Shown here: one piece after another, positions 16,485 to 25,990 of the stretch
How the letters are laid out: every line of letters starts with the position of its first letter
How positions within the stretch are numbered: the stretch's first letter is position 1
The notes under the pieces: generated by a model
What the model was told of the DNA's origin: nothing
Database searches by the model: none
The model's input: only the letters and a program-made list of their open reading frames with translations
Program-made: the position numbers and the translations under genes
Source of the DNA: Cytophagaceae bacterium
GTDB lineage: Bacteria; Bacteroidota; Bacteroidia; Cytophagales; Cytophagaceae
DNA: 43,595 nucleotides
Assembly (NCBI GenBank): GCA_029237685.1
Contig: JAQZBV010000008.1
Span: 1-43,595, forward strand
Reading direction: 5' to 3'

Positions 16485-19400
16485 ATGACAAAAAAAACAA
16501 TCTTCGCCTTCCTCTTTATTTTTACTTTTTGCTTTTCTACAGTGAAAGCGCAAGAAGGAAGAGAGTGGATTGTATCGGGACAACCGTATTATAAAATTCC
16601 GGTAGCAGAAGAAGGTGTATACCGTATACCACTTAGCGATTTGAATACTGCCGGCGTTTCTCTTGTAGATCCGTCGAAGTTGCAGATTTGGTTCCGAGGA
16701 GTGGAGCAGTCTATACAAGTAGATGCAACAGACCTTTATTTTTATGGAAAAGGCAACGACGGTACATTAGATTCTTTGCTCTACGAACCCTACACAGCGC
16801 AGTCCAATAAGTATTATAGTTTATTTTCAGATACGACCTATTATTTTTTAACGGTTGGTTCTTCCGCGGGGAAAAGATTAACGAACAATTTGCCTAATCC
16901 CACCTTGGCTCAAGCGAATCATGTGCACACAGAAACAATTTTCTATGCCGATGAATATGCATTAGGTGCTTTATACAGCGCAGATACACACTTAAGCACG
17001 GGTGATTTTGGAGAAGGCTGGGTGAGTTCGTCTATCAGTCGCGGCGGTACAGATGCTGTATCAAGAACCATTGAAATCCCAATCTCTAATTTGTACACAG
17101 GACCTACGGCAGGCAATGCAGAATTAGAAATCATGTTGGTGGGTACGAATCAAAACGGACACCGTGTGGAGATCCTGATTGGAGATCCTTCTTCACCCAG
17201 TGCTGTTTATGCCATTCCTACTAGTTTTAATGCAAGACAAAATTACAAATTTACACAGTCCTTACCATTAAATTACCTGACCAATAATCAACCCTTAAAG
17301 GTTACGGTCAGGTTGCAAGGAGGTTCGCCAAATAATCCGGACATGGTGGCACTTACTTACATCGTGCTGAAGTATCCTCAAACCACTAATCTTTCTGGCA
17401 AGAGTTTTTACTTCATCGAACCGGTGAAAGACAATGTGGCAAAGACTTTAAGCCTAAGCAATTTCACCGCCAACTCTTTTTTATGGGATCTTTCTGCGGA
17501 ATGGGCTTATGTCAACCTGACTTATAGTTTGACCGGAGGAACGGCTACTGTAGATGTATCGGGCAGTACAACAAAGATATTGTATGTAAATACATTTAAA
17601 AGCATCATCGGCATAGCGTCAGTCAACATGGATCCTTACCCGGTGTTGGCTAGTACAGACATGTTGCTGATCACACATCCGATATTATGGAGCAGTGTGG
17701 CTGATTATGTTACCTATCGACAATCCTTGGCAGGCGGTGGTATTGATATAGCGGTATCTGATGTGACTAAATTGTATAATTTGTATTCTTACGGAGAAAA
17801 GCATCCCATTGCCATCAAGCGTTACTGTAAAGAGCAGTTGAATACCGGTACGCCCAAGTATTTATTTTTAGTAGGTAAGGGGATCAATTACAATTACGAA
17901 GGCAATACCGATGAAGGTTATTTGAAATACCGTAAAAAACCGACGGCTTTCATTAACAATACCTACAGGTATCAGCAGCTCTATTACCGCATGGAAGATC
18001 TTATACCCGCTTATGGCTGGCCGGCTTCCGATCATTATTATACGATTACGGATGGTACCTTGCGTCCTAAATTAACGACCGGACGTTTGTCCGCAAGAAC
18101 CAATGCGGATGTCTTGCAATACCTGGATAAAGTAAAAGCAAATGACCAGGCACCTTCGGATGCCATCTGGAGAAAGCACCTGGTGCATTTGAGCGGTGGT
18201 AAAAATGCATCGGAAGTACAGTTGTTTGAAAATTATGTCAACGGTTTTAAGTCTATTGCTGAAGGCCCTCGATTTGGAGGGAAGGTGGTACGCAGTTACA
18301 AGAAGGACCTTACCGTGGGTGCCGTAGATACCAAGTTAATATACAGTGTGGCCGATGAAGTAAACAAAGGACTTTCTTATATTACTTTCTTTGGACATTC
18401 TTCTCCAAGCGTTATTGATTTGGATATTGGTAACGTATCCAATACTGTTTACGGATACGATAATAAAGGTAAATACCCTTTATTATTCATGAATGGCTGT
18501 CAATCCGCAGAATTTTTTATTCAGGGTTCTATACCGGAAGATTGGACGATGACACCTGAATTAGGTTCCTTGATGACGTTGGGTCATGGAGATATCGGTT
18601 ATCCTCAATACATGCAGAAGTATACCGAACTCTTTTATAAGTTTAATTTTAGAGACAACCGTTTTATCAATTCTTCTGTTGGTGATATTCAAAGCAAGAC
18701 CTTAGATACTTTTTTGACTATTTATCAATTTGACTTTAATAAAGAAATAGTAAAGGCACAGGCGACTCAATTCATCTTGCAGGGAGATCCTGCCATCAAA
18801 TTGTACAAGCCCTTGAAAACGGATTATGCGATAGCTGGTGATGGGGAAACAGGAGAGAAGAAGGTGTTTATAGCGGCCATCGGAAACGGCCCGGTCACCG
18901 CCATGAGTGATGCGTTCAATCTGGCTATTCCGATTACCAATTATGGACTGAGCGATCCGGATAGCATTCAGATCATGGTCAAGCACACGGTGACCAGCAA
19001 TGGTACGGTCACAATCAATCGCATCTATCCATTGAAAGTGATAGCACCGATTGGTTATGTGGATACGGTATATTTTACCATACCGGCAAAGGATGCGAAT
19101 CTGTTTGGTATCAACAAATTTGAAATCACGATCGATCCTAATGATTCTATCGATGAATTCAATGAGAGCAATAATATCGCTACGCTGGAATATTTTTTAT
19201 CGCTTAGTTCTGTTTCCTGTATTTATCCTTCCGAGTTCAGTGTCGTGCATGACCAGCCCGTTAATTTTGTCGCGCAGTCGATCGACTTGTTTCAGGATAC
19301 CAGAACTTACTATGTAGAGATTGATACCAGCCATTTGTACAACAGCCCGTCTAAAATCGTAAGAACCATTTCTTCCGGAGCATTGGTGAAATTTACACAA

Positions 19401-21518
19401 AGTTTACTGACCGATTTAGTCCCTTCCGATAGTTTGGTCTATTATTGGAGAATACGCTTTAATGATTTGGTAGCGGGTGAAGATACGTTGTGGGGTGAAA
19501 GTTCTTTTATTTATATTAAGAACAGTCCTGAAGGGTGGTCGCAAAGTGAGTATCCGCAATACTTTAAAAATACTTATAAGAACATTAGCGTGAATGCTCA
19601 AGGCTTATCTTTTACAACCACTACGGCTAAGTTATACGTCAAAACGCAAGGCAGCGATTCTACTAACGTCGAAATTGGATATAATAACAATACACTGGTA
19701 GCATTCATACCGGGTAATTATCAATGTCCTTTTAATAAAGGAGGATACGTAGTCGTGTTTGATGGTGAGTCAACGGTACCCTATCTGTTAGACCAAAGTT
19801 TAAAATGCGGTCCACTTGACAATCCATTGACACATCAATTCAGTGATTTATCAAGCACTACTACTCAAAACCAGTTGGAAGACTTTCTTAACAACATACC
19901 AGACGGCGAGACGGTGTTGTTTGTATCGTCAGGATCAGCTTCGGTCGATACATGGAGCTCTTCCTTAAAAGAGGTGTTTACAGATAAACTGGGAGCTGAA
20001 CACATTCCTGATTTAGGAGCACAAACCCCTTATATCTTATTAGCAAAGAAAGGAGCGGGGACAACACCTTTAAAAGAAATGTATTCTACCGATCCATCTA
20101 CAGTTCTTTTACTAGAAGAAACCAATTTGTTAAAAGGTACTTACAAAAGCGGATCCATCACTTCTACTTTGATCGGCCCATCGACTCTATGGGGTACCAT
20201 GTATAAAACGGTAAAAAGAACCAACGATGATTTTGCAGAACTAAAAGTCATTCGTATGAATGGTTTGGGTGTAGCGGTAGATACCATTGCGGTTCCTTTG
20301 GATGGCGATGTAGACCTTGCTCCCTTAGTCAATGCCACTGCGTTTCCATATATCAGGTTGCTGATGAATACATCGGATACTACTGATTTCACACCCGCTG
20401 ATCTGAAGAAATGGCAGGTCATATATGCACCGGTTCCAGAAGGTACCTTGGACCCTTATAAAGTTGGTATAGCCAATTATCCGAAGGGTACTTATGATAT
20501 CGGAACGGAATTTAACATTCCATTTTCTTTCGAAAACATTTCAACGGTTGATTTTCCTGATACCCTGCGCGTCGTCTTCTTTTTAAAAAATGAGTTTGGA
20601 AAGATAAAACGAGATACGGTAAACATCGGGCTCTTACCGAAGGGCCAGGCGACTACCTTCAATTACATTCTTAATACCTCTGAGTTTCCAGGAAAAAATA
20701 CCTTTCAGGCTTATGTGAATCCTCAGTTCCAACCGGAGGTTTATTACCAGAATAATTTCATCGTCTTAAATTACAACGTCCAGGAAGATAAGATACACCC
20801 TGTTATCGGTGCGCTGTTTGATGGCATGCATATCTTTGACGGTGATCTTGTATCGCCAAACCCTACGATTTCAGTGGTGTTGAAAGATAACAACAACCTG
20901 ATGACCATGGATAGTAGTACCACCTTTAACATCACGTTGCAATATCCAAACGGTGAGTTATTTGAAATACCTTACAAAACCAATCAATCTTTTATTATTG
21001 GCTATGTGGGACATGATCCAACCGATAAAAGCAGATTCAGATTGGAGTTCAATCCTACCTCAGACTTTCCGGATGGAAAGTATAAATTGATCATACAAGG
21101 CAGAGATGCTTCCGGTAACCGATCCGCGGCTCAGAATTTAGAGGTTAATTTTACCGTATTGAACCAATCCACCATTACCAATTTCTATCCTTATCCGAAT
21201 CCCTTTTCAACAAGCTGTCGTTTTGTGTTTACGTTGACCGGTAAAGAAATACCGGAAGATGTAAAAATCCAGATCATGACGGTATCGGGTAAAGTAGTTC
21301 GGGAAATCTTCAAAGACGAACTCGGAAGCATTCATATCGGTGATAACATTACAGATTATGCCTGGGATGGGAGAGACGAGTATGGCGATAAACTGGCCAA
21401 TGGGGTGTACATTTACCGCGTGATCATTAAGAACCAAAACGACAAATTTGAGCACAGGGAGACTTCAGGAGATAAAGCCTTCAAGAAAGGCTACGGTAAA
21501 CTGTACATTTTGAGGTAG
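16485..21518 (+). CDS. porU: PorU-family T9SS sortase, C25 (gingipain) peptidase, long form
   Basis: 1677 residues, signal peptide 1-22. A beta-rich N-terminal region leads into a C25 peptidase fold at about 390-780. The catalytic pair is visible: His638 (TFFGHSSPSVID) and Cys672 (LLFMNGCQSAEFF). CARDB/Ig-like modules follow (about 800-910 and 1325-1420; YGLSDPDSIQIMVKHTV), then a C-terminal FlgD-like Ig domain (YPYPNPFSTSCRF ... NGVYIYRVIIK). PorU removes the C-terminal signal of T9SS cargo and attaches it to surface glycolipid. The P. gingivalis enzyme is about 1158 residues, so this is the longer form sometimes called PorU2 in Bacteroidota. The three-base spacing to the PorV/PorQ-like gene supports a shared job. 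The exact paralogue (PorU or PorU2) cannot be settled here. Confidence 0.88.
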   Translation: MTKKTIFAFLFIFTFCFSTVKAQEGREWIVSGQPYYKIPVAEEGVYRIPLSDLNTAGVSLVDPSKLQIWFRGVEQSIQVDATDLYFYGKGNDGTLDSLLYEPYTAQSNKYYSLFSDTTYYFLTVGSSAGKRLTNNLPNPTLAQANHVHTETIFYADEYALGALYSADTHLSTGDFGEGWVSSSISRGGTDAVSRTIEIPISNLYTGPTAGNAELEIMLVGTNQNGHRVEILIGDPSSPSAVYAIPTSFNARQNYKFTQSLPLNYLTNNQPLKVTVRLQGGSPNNPDMVALTYIVLKYPQTTNLSGKSFYFIEPVKDNVAKTLSLSNFTANSFLWDLSAEWAYVNLTYSLTGGTATVDVSGSTTKILYVNTFKSIIGIASVNMDPYPVLASTDMLLITHPILWSSVADYVTYRQSLAGGGIDIAVSDVTKLYNLYSYGEKHPIAIKRYCKEQLNTGTPKYLFLVGKGINYNYEGNTDEGYLKYRKKPTAFINNTYRYQQLYYRMEDLIPAYGWPASDHYYTITDGTLRPKLTTGRLSARTNADVLQYLDKVKANDQAPSDAIWRKHLVHLSGGKNASEVQLFENYVNGFKSIAEGPRFGGKVVRSYKKDLTVGAVDTKLIYSVADEVNKGLSYITFFGHSSPSVIDLDIGNVSNTVYGYDNKGKYPLLFMNGCQSAEFFIQGSIPEDWTMTPELGSLMTLGHGDIGYPQYMQKYTELFYKFNFRDNRFINSSVGDIQSKTLDTFLTIYQFDFNKEIVKAQATQFILQGDPAIKLYKPLKTDYAIAGDGETGEKKVFIAAIGNGPVTAMSDAFNLAIPITNYGLSDPDSIQIMVKHTVTSNGTVTINRIYPLKVIAPIGYVDTVYFTIPAKDANLFGINKFEITIDPNDSIDEFNESNNIATLEYFLSLSSVSCIYPSEFSVVHDQPVNFVAQSIDLFQDTRTYYVEIDTSHLYNSPSKIVRTISSGALVKFTQSLLTDLVPSDSLVYYWRIRFNDLVAGEDTLWGESSFIYIKNSPEGWSQSEYPQYFKNTYKNISVNAQGLSFTTTTAKLYVKTQGSDSTNVEIGYNNNTLVAFIPGNYQCPFNKGGYVVVFDGESTVPYLLDQSLKCGPLDNPLTHQFSDLSSTTTQNQLEDFLNNIPDGETVLFVSSGSASVDTWSSSLKEVFTDKLGAEHIPDLGAQTPYILLAKKGAGTTPLKEMYSTDPSTVLLLEETNLLKGTYKSGSITSTLIGPSTLWGTMYKTVKRTNDDFAELKVIRMNGLGVAVDTIAVPLDGDVDLAPLVNATAFPYIRLLMNTSDTTDFTPADLKKWQVIYAPVPEGTLDPYKVGIANYPKGTYDIGTEFNIPFSFENISTVDFPDTLRVVFFLKNEFGKIKRDTVNIGLLPKGQATTFNYILNTSEFPGKNTFQAYVNPQFQPEVYYQNNFIVLNYNVQEDKIHPVIGALFDGMHIFDGDLVSPNPTISVVLKDNNNLMTMDSSTTFNITLQYPNGELFEIPYKTNQSFIIGYVGHDPTDKSRFRLEFNPTSDFPDGKYKLIIQGRDASGNRSAAQNLEVNFTVLNQSTITNFYPYPNPFSTSCRFVFTLTGKEIPEDVKIQIMTVSGKVVREIFKDELGSIHIGDNITDYAWDGRDEYGDKLANGVYIYRVIIKNQNDKFEHRETSGDKAFKKGYGKLYILR

Positions 21519-21604
21519 TTTCAGTACATTTTTTTTAATGGAATAAGGCGATTTTCTTACATAAATTGGTTTCCCAACGGTTACTTTAGCATATTGCGTA
21601 TGTA

Positions 21605-21640
21605 TTAAAGTAGGAATAATTCTACTTTAAATTGTACAAT
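21605..21640 (+). promoter_or_regulatory. two adjacent palindromes in the leader of the cargo gene
   Basis: TTAAAGTAG and CTACTTTAA (21605-21613 and 21622-21630) form a 9-bp inverted repeat around eight bases. The perfect 10-bp palindrome ATTGTACAAT (21631-21640) follows directly. They lie about 50 bases before the start at 21688 and could be a repressor site or an mRNA 5' hairpin. No clear -33/-7 pair was found. Confidence 0.4.
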
Positions 21641-21687
21641 TGCCCCAGACAAATACCGTACAAAATCGCAAATTAAAACACAATAAG

Positions 21688-24624
21688 ATGAAAAACAGTT
21701 GGTTACTCCTCCCGACGTTTGTTTCTCTTTTCCTGGTAAATTCTTTATACGGTCAGAATAACTGCCCGTCTTTACCAAAGAAAACGAGCTTTGATACATT
21801 GGCTTATATCAAAGCTGAAATTCCCACTGATCCTGCTCGTCCTCTTGGGTTATGGCTCGGACAAGGAATTGTTCAACGTACTCCTACAGAACGCAGACCT
21901 GGATATATTCCATCCAATAAACCCAGCTGGGCAATAGCTACTGCTGTAGCCTGGAACTATGCGAGAAACATTGATCAACGGGTAGAATATCCAAAGATCG
22001 GCTACTGGATGGCTACTTTGGTTCAGGAAACTGAATTGCGTTGTGCTACCGGTTTGACATGGAGCGCTCCTGCTCAAGTACCCATTGCCTATAATCCAGC
22101 TACCGTATATGCTGCTCAAATAAACAATGGTTGTTTGCAGATTGAAGGCCCCGGTTCGGCCTATTCGGCTTTGCAGCAAGGTTATCCTTACGGACGTTTT
22201 CCAACAGCCAATTACCATACCTTAATGGAAGGGGTGGACGGATACGAAGCCAGTGCTTTGGTGAAAACCTATTATGACAGTTACACAGGTCAGATTTTCA
22301 ATTACAACATGGGTTGGGATTTTTATGAGAACATTGATTGTAAAGATCAGTACGATGCTTACGCATATGAAAAAATGACGGCATCTGCCTATAATGCAGG
22401 CCCTAATGGTTTTTTAGGTGCTAAACCTATTTTAGATAATACCGGTCCTGGATGTTGGACCGGTCTTCCGGCTACAACTGCCGGTTATGCCAATGATATT
22501 GCGAAATGGATTTCAGTATTCGAGAATAATACCGGTTATTGTGACTATCCGGCGGGAAGTACCTGGGGTGGTTATTACAATAACAACATGGCATGGGCTG
22601 ATGTGACACACTATTTAGGCATCATCGATAACATGTATCCTGAAATTAACTTTGCTACCGATGTGATTCCATCTGTACAAGCAGCCTTTGTAGCTAAAGC
22701 AGGTTCTCTTGCTGGTACCATTCCGTTTCAACAGTTCGGCTCTGTCATAGATGCAATTGTCTTAAAATTACCATTGGAAAGACCAACTTATGTAGAAGGC
22801 TCTCCAATGGGAGGTAGTATGACCTGTTCCGGTTCTATATTACCGTATGGACATGTTGAGATTTTGGATGGTTCTACTACTATGTGTTTAGGCAATTCTG
22901 TAACACTTGAATTGGTGGTGGATGCCGGTGGAGGAACAAATCCTACTTACAAATGGTTTGCCAATTCAACTTCAGGAACCTTATTGGGAACAGGGAGAAC
23001 CATTACAATTACTCCTACATCAACCGGTGTATTCCGCTATGCCGCACAGATTTGTAACGGCGCAGGATGCTATACCGTTTACAGCAATAATCAAAATGCT
23101 TGTCAGGATTCTAGAAATCTGAATGGATTTAAAGTAACGGTAAATAATTGTAGTGGATGCAGTTTCACTGCGAGTGCGACTTCTGTCAATACACCTTGTA
23201 CAGGAATGAATGCCGGTACGATCAATTTGACATTAACAAATGCTCCTGCCAATTATAAAGTTACCTATACCGCTAACACTCCATTAGGACCGATCTCAAA
23301 TACGTTTAATTCATCAGGAAATACAGTAGCCATTAACAACCTGAGAGACGGTTCATACAATGTAATTTTGGAAGATCTTTCTAATCCTGCTTGCAGAGCT
23401 TATACCAATGTGATCGTTAATTATACGACTGCGATTAACGAATATATTGATGCTACTAAAGTTTCGCTTTCTGCTGATAAATGCACGGCTACAGTAAAAG
23501 CTGATCTTAAAGAATTACCTGCTCCTTGCAATTGGAAAGTGCAGACCTACGTAGATGTATTTTTCCAATGGGAAAACTGGGTGAATGTAGGGGTTTCTAC
23601 TTCTACCGGTATATCTACATTAGAGAAGTTCACACGTATCGCCATTAAACCGGAAGTAGATACCTGGAACGATGTGCCGGTCAGCGAACAGGTCATGAGT
23701 TTAAATACAGGTGACCAAATTGATATCTACATGGCGCTGACCACTACTCCCGGCGCCACTCAGCTCAGGGCTTATACTACAAAAATTTATGATGAGAATA
23801 ATGTACTCGTGCATACGATTGTAGCTCCGGCCGGTGCTTCGAATTCAGGTCCTTATCATGCAGGTTCATATACCGTGACTTGTCCTACACCAGCTCTTCC
23901 TGCGTACACTTATACCTGGTCTCCGGCATTAACCACCATGACCAATACAGCAAGAGCAAGTAACGGAACCATCGCCATTGATTTCCTTGTACCTACAACC
24001 TATACGGTGACGGCACAGCATCCAAGCAATGCAGCCTGTAGGTTGACAGACACACTCATTATACAACCTACCTGTCCGACGGCACTACCTGTTAATTTTG
24101 TTGCATTCACCGCTACTTTATTAAATGAAGAATCTGTTCAATTACGCTGGAGTACAGGCATGGAAGAAAACGCGTCGTACTTCCAGGTTGAACGCAGCTT
24201 GGATGGTGTACACTTCATCGGATTAGGAACAATTCCTGCCACTGGTTATTCTTCGTCTCTTAAAAGTTATGATTACATCGATTATTATGCGGTAAGAGGA
24301 ACAGTATATTATCGTATTGCGGAATATGATGTGGATGGAAGAAAAATGTATTCAGGCGTAAAAGCTGTACAAGGTTCTAAGAAAATGAACCTTACTGTTT
24401 ACCCTAATCCATCTGTAAATAGCTTTAATGTTTTTGTAGAAGGAGAGGATAATGAAAAAATAAACCTTGTCATCTACGATGTGTTGGGGAATGTAGCAGA
24501 ACATAAAATAGTGGTATCTAATACTATCACCATTGTAGGAGAAGGCCTTGCTCAGGGAGCGTATATTTTGCAAGTTCAAAAACCGGATGAAACGATTGCC
24601 ATTCAAAAGTTGATTAAAGAGTAA
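21688..24624 (+). CDS. T9SS-secreted protein with lytic-transglycosylase-like N-terminal domain
   Basis: 978 residues from the ATG on 21688 (MKNSWLLLPTFVSLFLVNSLYGQ signal peptide). An in-frame upstream start at 21640 would add 16 polar residues and destroy the signal. Residues about 75-260 carry three short motifs in the order of SLT/lysozyme-like transglycosylases: QETEL (candidate acid Glu114 or Glu116), GCLQIEG (148-154) and ASAYNAGPNG (232-241). Ig-like and cysteine-containing repeats fill the middle. The last ~75 residues (LTVYPNPSVNSF ... GAYILQVQK) are a type A T9SS sorting domain, so the protein crosses the outer membrane and is surface-bound or released. The enzymatic assignment is inference from motifs; substrate could be peptidoglycan or another glycan. 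Confidence 0.82.
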   Translation: MKNSWLLLPTFVSLFLVNSLYGQNNCPSLPKKTSFDTLAYIKAEIPTDPARPLGLWLGQGIVQRTPTERRPGYIPSNKPSWAIATAVAWNYARNIDQRVEYPKIGYWMATLVQETELRCATGLTWSAPAQVPIAYNPATVYAAQINNGCLQIEGPGSAYSALQQGYPYGRFPTANYHTLMEGVDGYEASALVKTYYDSYTGQIFNYNMGWDFYENIDCKDQYDAYAYEKMTASAYNAGPNGFLGAKPILDNTGPGCWTGLPATTAGYANDIAKWISVFENNTGYCDYPAGSTWGGYYNNNMAWADVTHYLGIIDNMYPEINFATDVIPSVQAAFVAKAGSLAGTIPFQQFGSVIDAIVLKLPLERPTYVEGSPMGGSMTCSGSILPYGHVEILDGSTTMCLGNSVTLELVVDAGGGTNPTYKWFANSTSGTLLGTGRTITITPTSTGVFRYAAQICNGAGCYTVYSNNQNACQDSRNLNGFKVTVNNCSGCSFTASATSVNTPCTGMNAGTINLTLTNAPANYKVTYTANTPLGPISNTFNSSGNTVAINNLRDGSYNVILEDLSNPACRAYTNVIVNYTTAINEYIDATKVSLSADKCTATVKADLKELPAPCNWKVQTYVDVFFQWENWVNVGVSTSTGISTLEKFTRIAIKPEVDTWNDVPVSEQVMSLNTGDQIDIYMALTTTPGATQLRAYTTKIYDENNVLVHTIVAPAGASNSGPYHAGSYTVTCPTPALPAYTYTWSPALTTMTNTARASNGTIAIDFLVPTTYTVTAQHPSNAACRLTDTLIIQPTCPTALPVNFVAFTATLLNEESVQLRWSTGMEENASYFQVERSLDGVHFIGLGTIPATGYSSSLKSYDYIDYYAVRGTVYYRIAEYDVDGRKMYSGVKAVQGSKKMNLTVYPNPSVNSFNVFVEGEDNEKINLVIYDVLGNVAEHKIVVSNTITIVGEGLAQGAYILQVQKPDETIAIQKLIKE

Positions 24625-24676
24625 ATAGTTTTACACGATTATTCAATTTCACAACTAATTCAAGGTCTTATTTGTT

Positions 24677-24705
24677 ACGAAAGAGGGGAATTTCCCCTCT
24701 TTCGT
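24677..24705. terminator. terminator hairpin after the T9SS cargo gene
   Basis: Perfect palindrome ACGAAAGAGGGGAA-T-TTCCCCTCTTTCGT, 14-bp arms, followed by CGTTTTG. It lies 53 bases after the stop and 87 before the trxB start. It also argues against the long trxB start, which would lie within it. Confidence 0.8.
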
Positions 24706-24791
24706 CGTTTTGTGACTGTGGAGTATTTCCATTTGGCATAAAGCAGGATTTTAGCGATATTTACCACCTTAGAACCACAATTAATACGATT

Positions 24792-25742
24792 ATGTCTGTT
24801 GAAAAAGTAAGCTGCCTCATTATTGGATCAGGACCTGCAGGTTATACTGCTGCTATTTATGCGTCAAGAGCTGGGCTTAAACCCGTGTTATACCAAGGAA
24901 GTCAACCTGGCGGTCAATTGATGATCACCAATGACGTGGAGAATTTCCCTGGTTATCCTGACGGGATAATGGGTCCGCAAATGATGGAGGATTTACAAAA
25001 GCAAGCCGCGCGTTTCGGTACGGACATTCGTTTTGGAATGGCTACAGCGGTTGATTTCAGCGGACATACGCATAAAGTGACCATCGATGAAAAACTGGTC
25101 ATTGAAGCCACAACGGTCATCATCTCTACCGGTGCATCGGCTAAATGGTTAGGATTACCTTCTGAAGCCAGATTGAACGGCAACGGGGTATCCGCTTGTG
25201 CGGTATGTGACGGTTTCTTCTTCAGAAACCAAGACGTAGCGATCGTAGGTGCCGGTGATACCGCTTGTGAAGAAGCAAGTTACCTGGCTAAATTGTGTAA
25301 GAAGGTGTACATGATTGTACGCAAGGAAGAAATGAGGGCCAGCAAGATCATGCAAAAGCGTGTATTGCATACGCCAAACATAGAAGTCTTGTTCAACACC
25401 AGCACGGAGGAAATACTAGGTGATCAGTTGGTATCAGGCGCAAGAGTGGTGAACTCTGTGACAGGTGAAAAAAGAGTATTGGATGTCACTGGTTTCTTTG
25501 TTGCCATCGGTCACCAACCCAACACCGCTATTTTTAGCGAATGGATTGATATGGACGATCATGGTTACATCAAGACGATTCCGGGTACGACCAAGACCAA
25601 TGTCGAAGGTGTATTTGCCTGCGGTGATGCACAGGACAATGTTTACCGTCAGGCTGTAACAGCTGCCGGTACAGGTTGTATGGCGGCTTTAGATGCAGAA
25701 AGATACCTGGCTGCGGTTGAAGCGGCAGAAGTAGAAAAATAA
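24792..25742 (+). CDS. trxB: thioredoxin reductase TrxB
   Basis: NADPH:thioredoxin reductase, cytosolic FAD enzyme, 316 residues. FAD-binding GSGPAG at 12-17, redox pair C136/C139 (ACAVCDGF), NADPH-binding GAGDTA at 153-158, and the C-terminal FACGDAQD motif. I choose the ATG at 24792 (MSVEKVSCLIIGSGPAGY). An in-frame start at 24672 adds 40 unrelated residues across the preceding terminator. It may act with the thiol cofactor bacillithiol, whose deacetylase gene is 1.3 kb downstream. Confidence 0.97.
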   Translation: MSVEKVSCLIIGSGPAGYTAAIYASRAGLKPVLYQGSQPGGQLMITNDVENFPGYPDGIMGPQMMEDLQKQAARFGTDIRFGMATAVDFSGHTHKVTIDEKLVIEATTVIISTGASAKWLGLPSEARLNGNGVSACAVCDGFFFRNQDVAIVGAGDTACEEASYLAKLCKKVYMIVRKEEMRASKIMQKRVLHTPNIEVLFNTSTEEILGDQLVSGARVVNSVTGEKRVLDVTGFFVAIGHQPNTAIFSEWIDMDDHGYIKTIPGTTKTNVEGVFACGDAQDNVYRQAVTAAGTGCMAALDAERYLAAVEAAEVEK

Positions 25743-25743
25743 A

Positions 25744-25984
25744 TGTTAGTAGTTAGTAGTTAGTTGTTAGTTGTTAGTTGGATTGTGTAGTCGCTAATAC
25801 CTGATGATAACTTGCTTCTTGTTATACCACTAACAACTAGAATTAGTAACACATTATAAGCGAAGAGTTGACACCCACTAAAAATAGTATTTAGTTGATA
25901 CCGTTGTTGGTCATTAGTCGTTAGTACTTGTACTTGTAGACTATTTCATCCGAACTAACAACTAACAACTAACACTAACAACTA
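25744..25984. repeat. intergenic repeat, TTAGTTGTTAG family, copy 3 (inverted pair)
   Basis: Left tract GTTAGTAGTTAGTAGTTAG(TTGTTAG)n at 25744-25780 and a complementary AACTAACAACTAACAACTAAC tract at 25954-25984 bracket about 170 bases. The middle contains scattered single words (CACTAACAACTAG, GTCGTTAG). The whole trxB-to-M23 gap is occupied by it. Transcribed, the ends could pair into a long stem just before the M23 start. Confidence 0.7.
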
Positions 25985-25990
25985 TAAATA

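Noticed and set aside
24672..24791. Longer start for trxB
   Set aside because: It would translate through the upstream terminator hairpin; the FAD motif begins normally from the later ATG.
12572..25984. Tandem AACTAAC tracts as CRISPR arrays
   Set aside because: Units are seven bases with no spacers of constant length and no cas genes.
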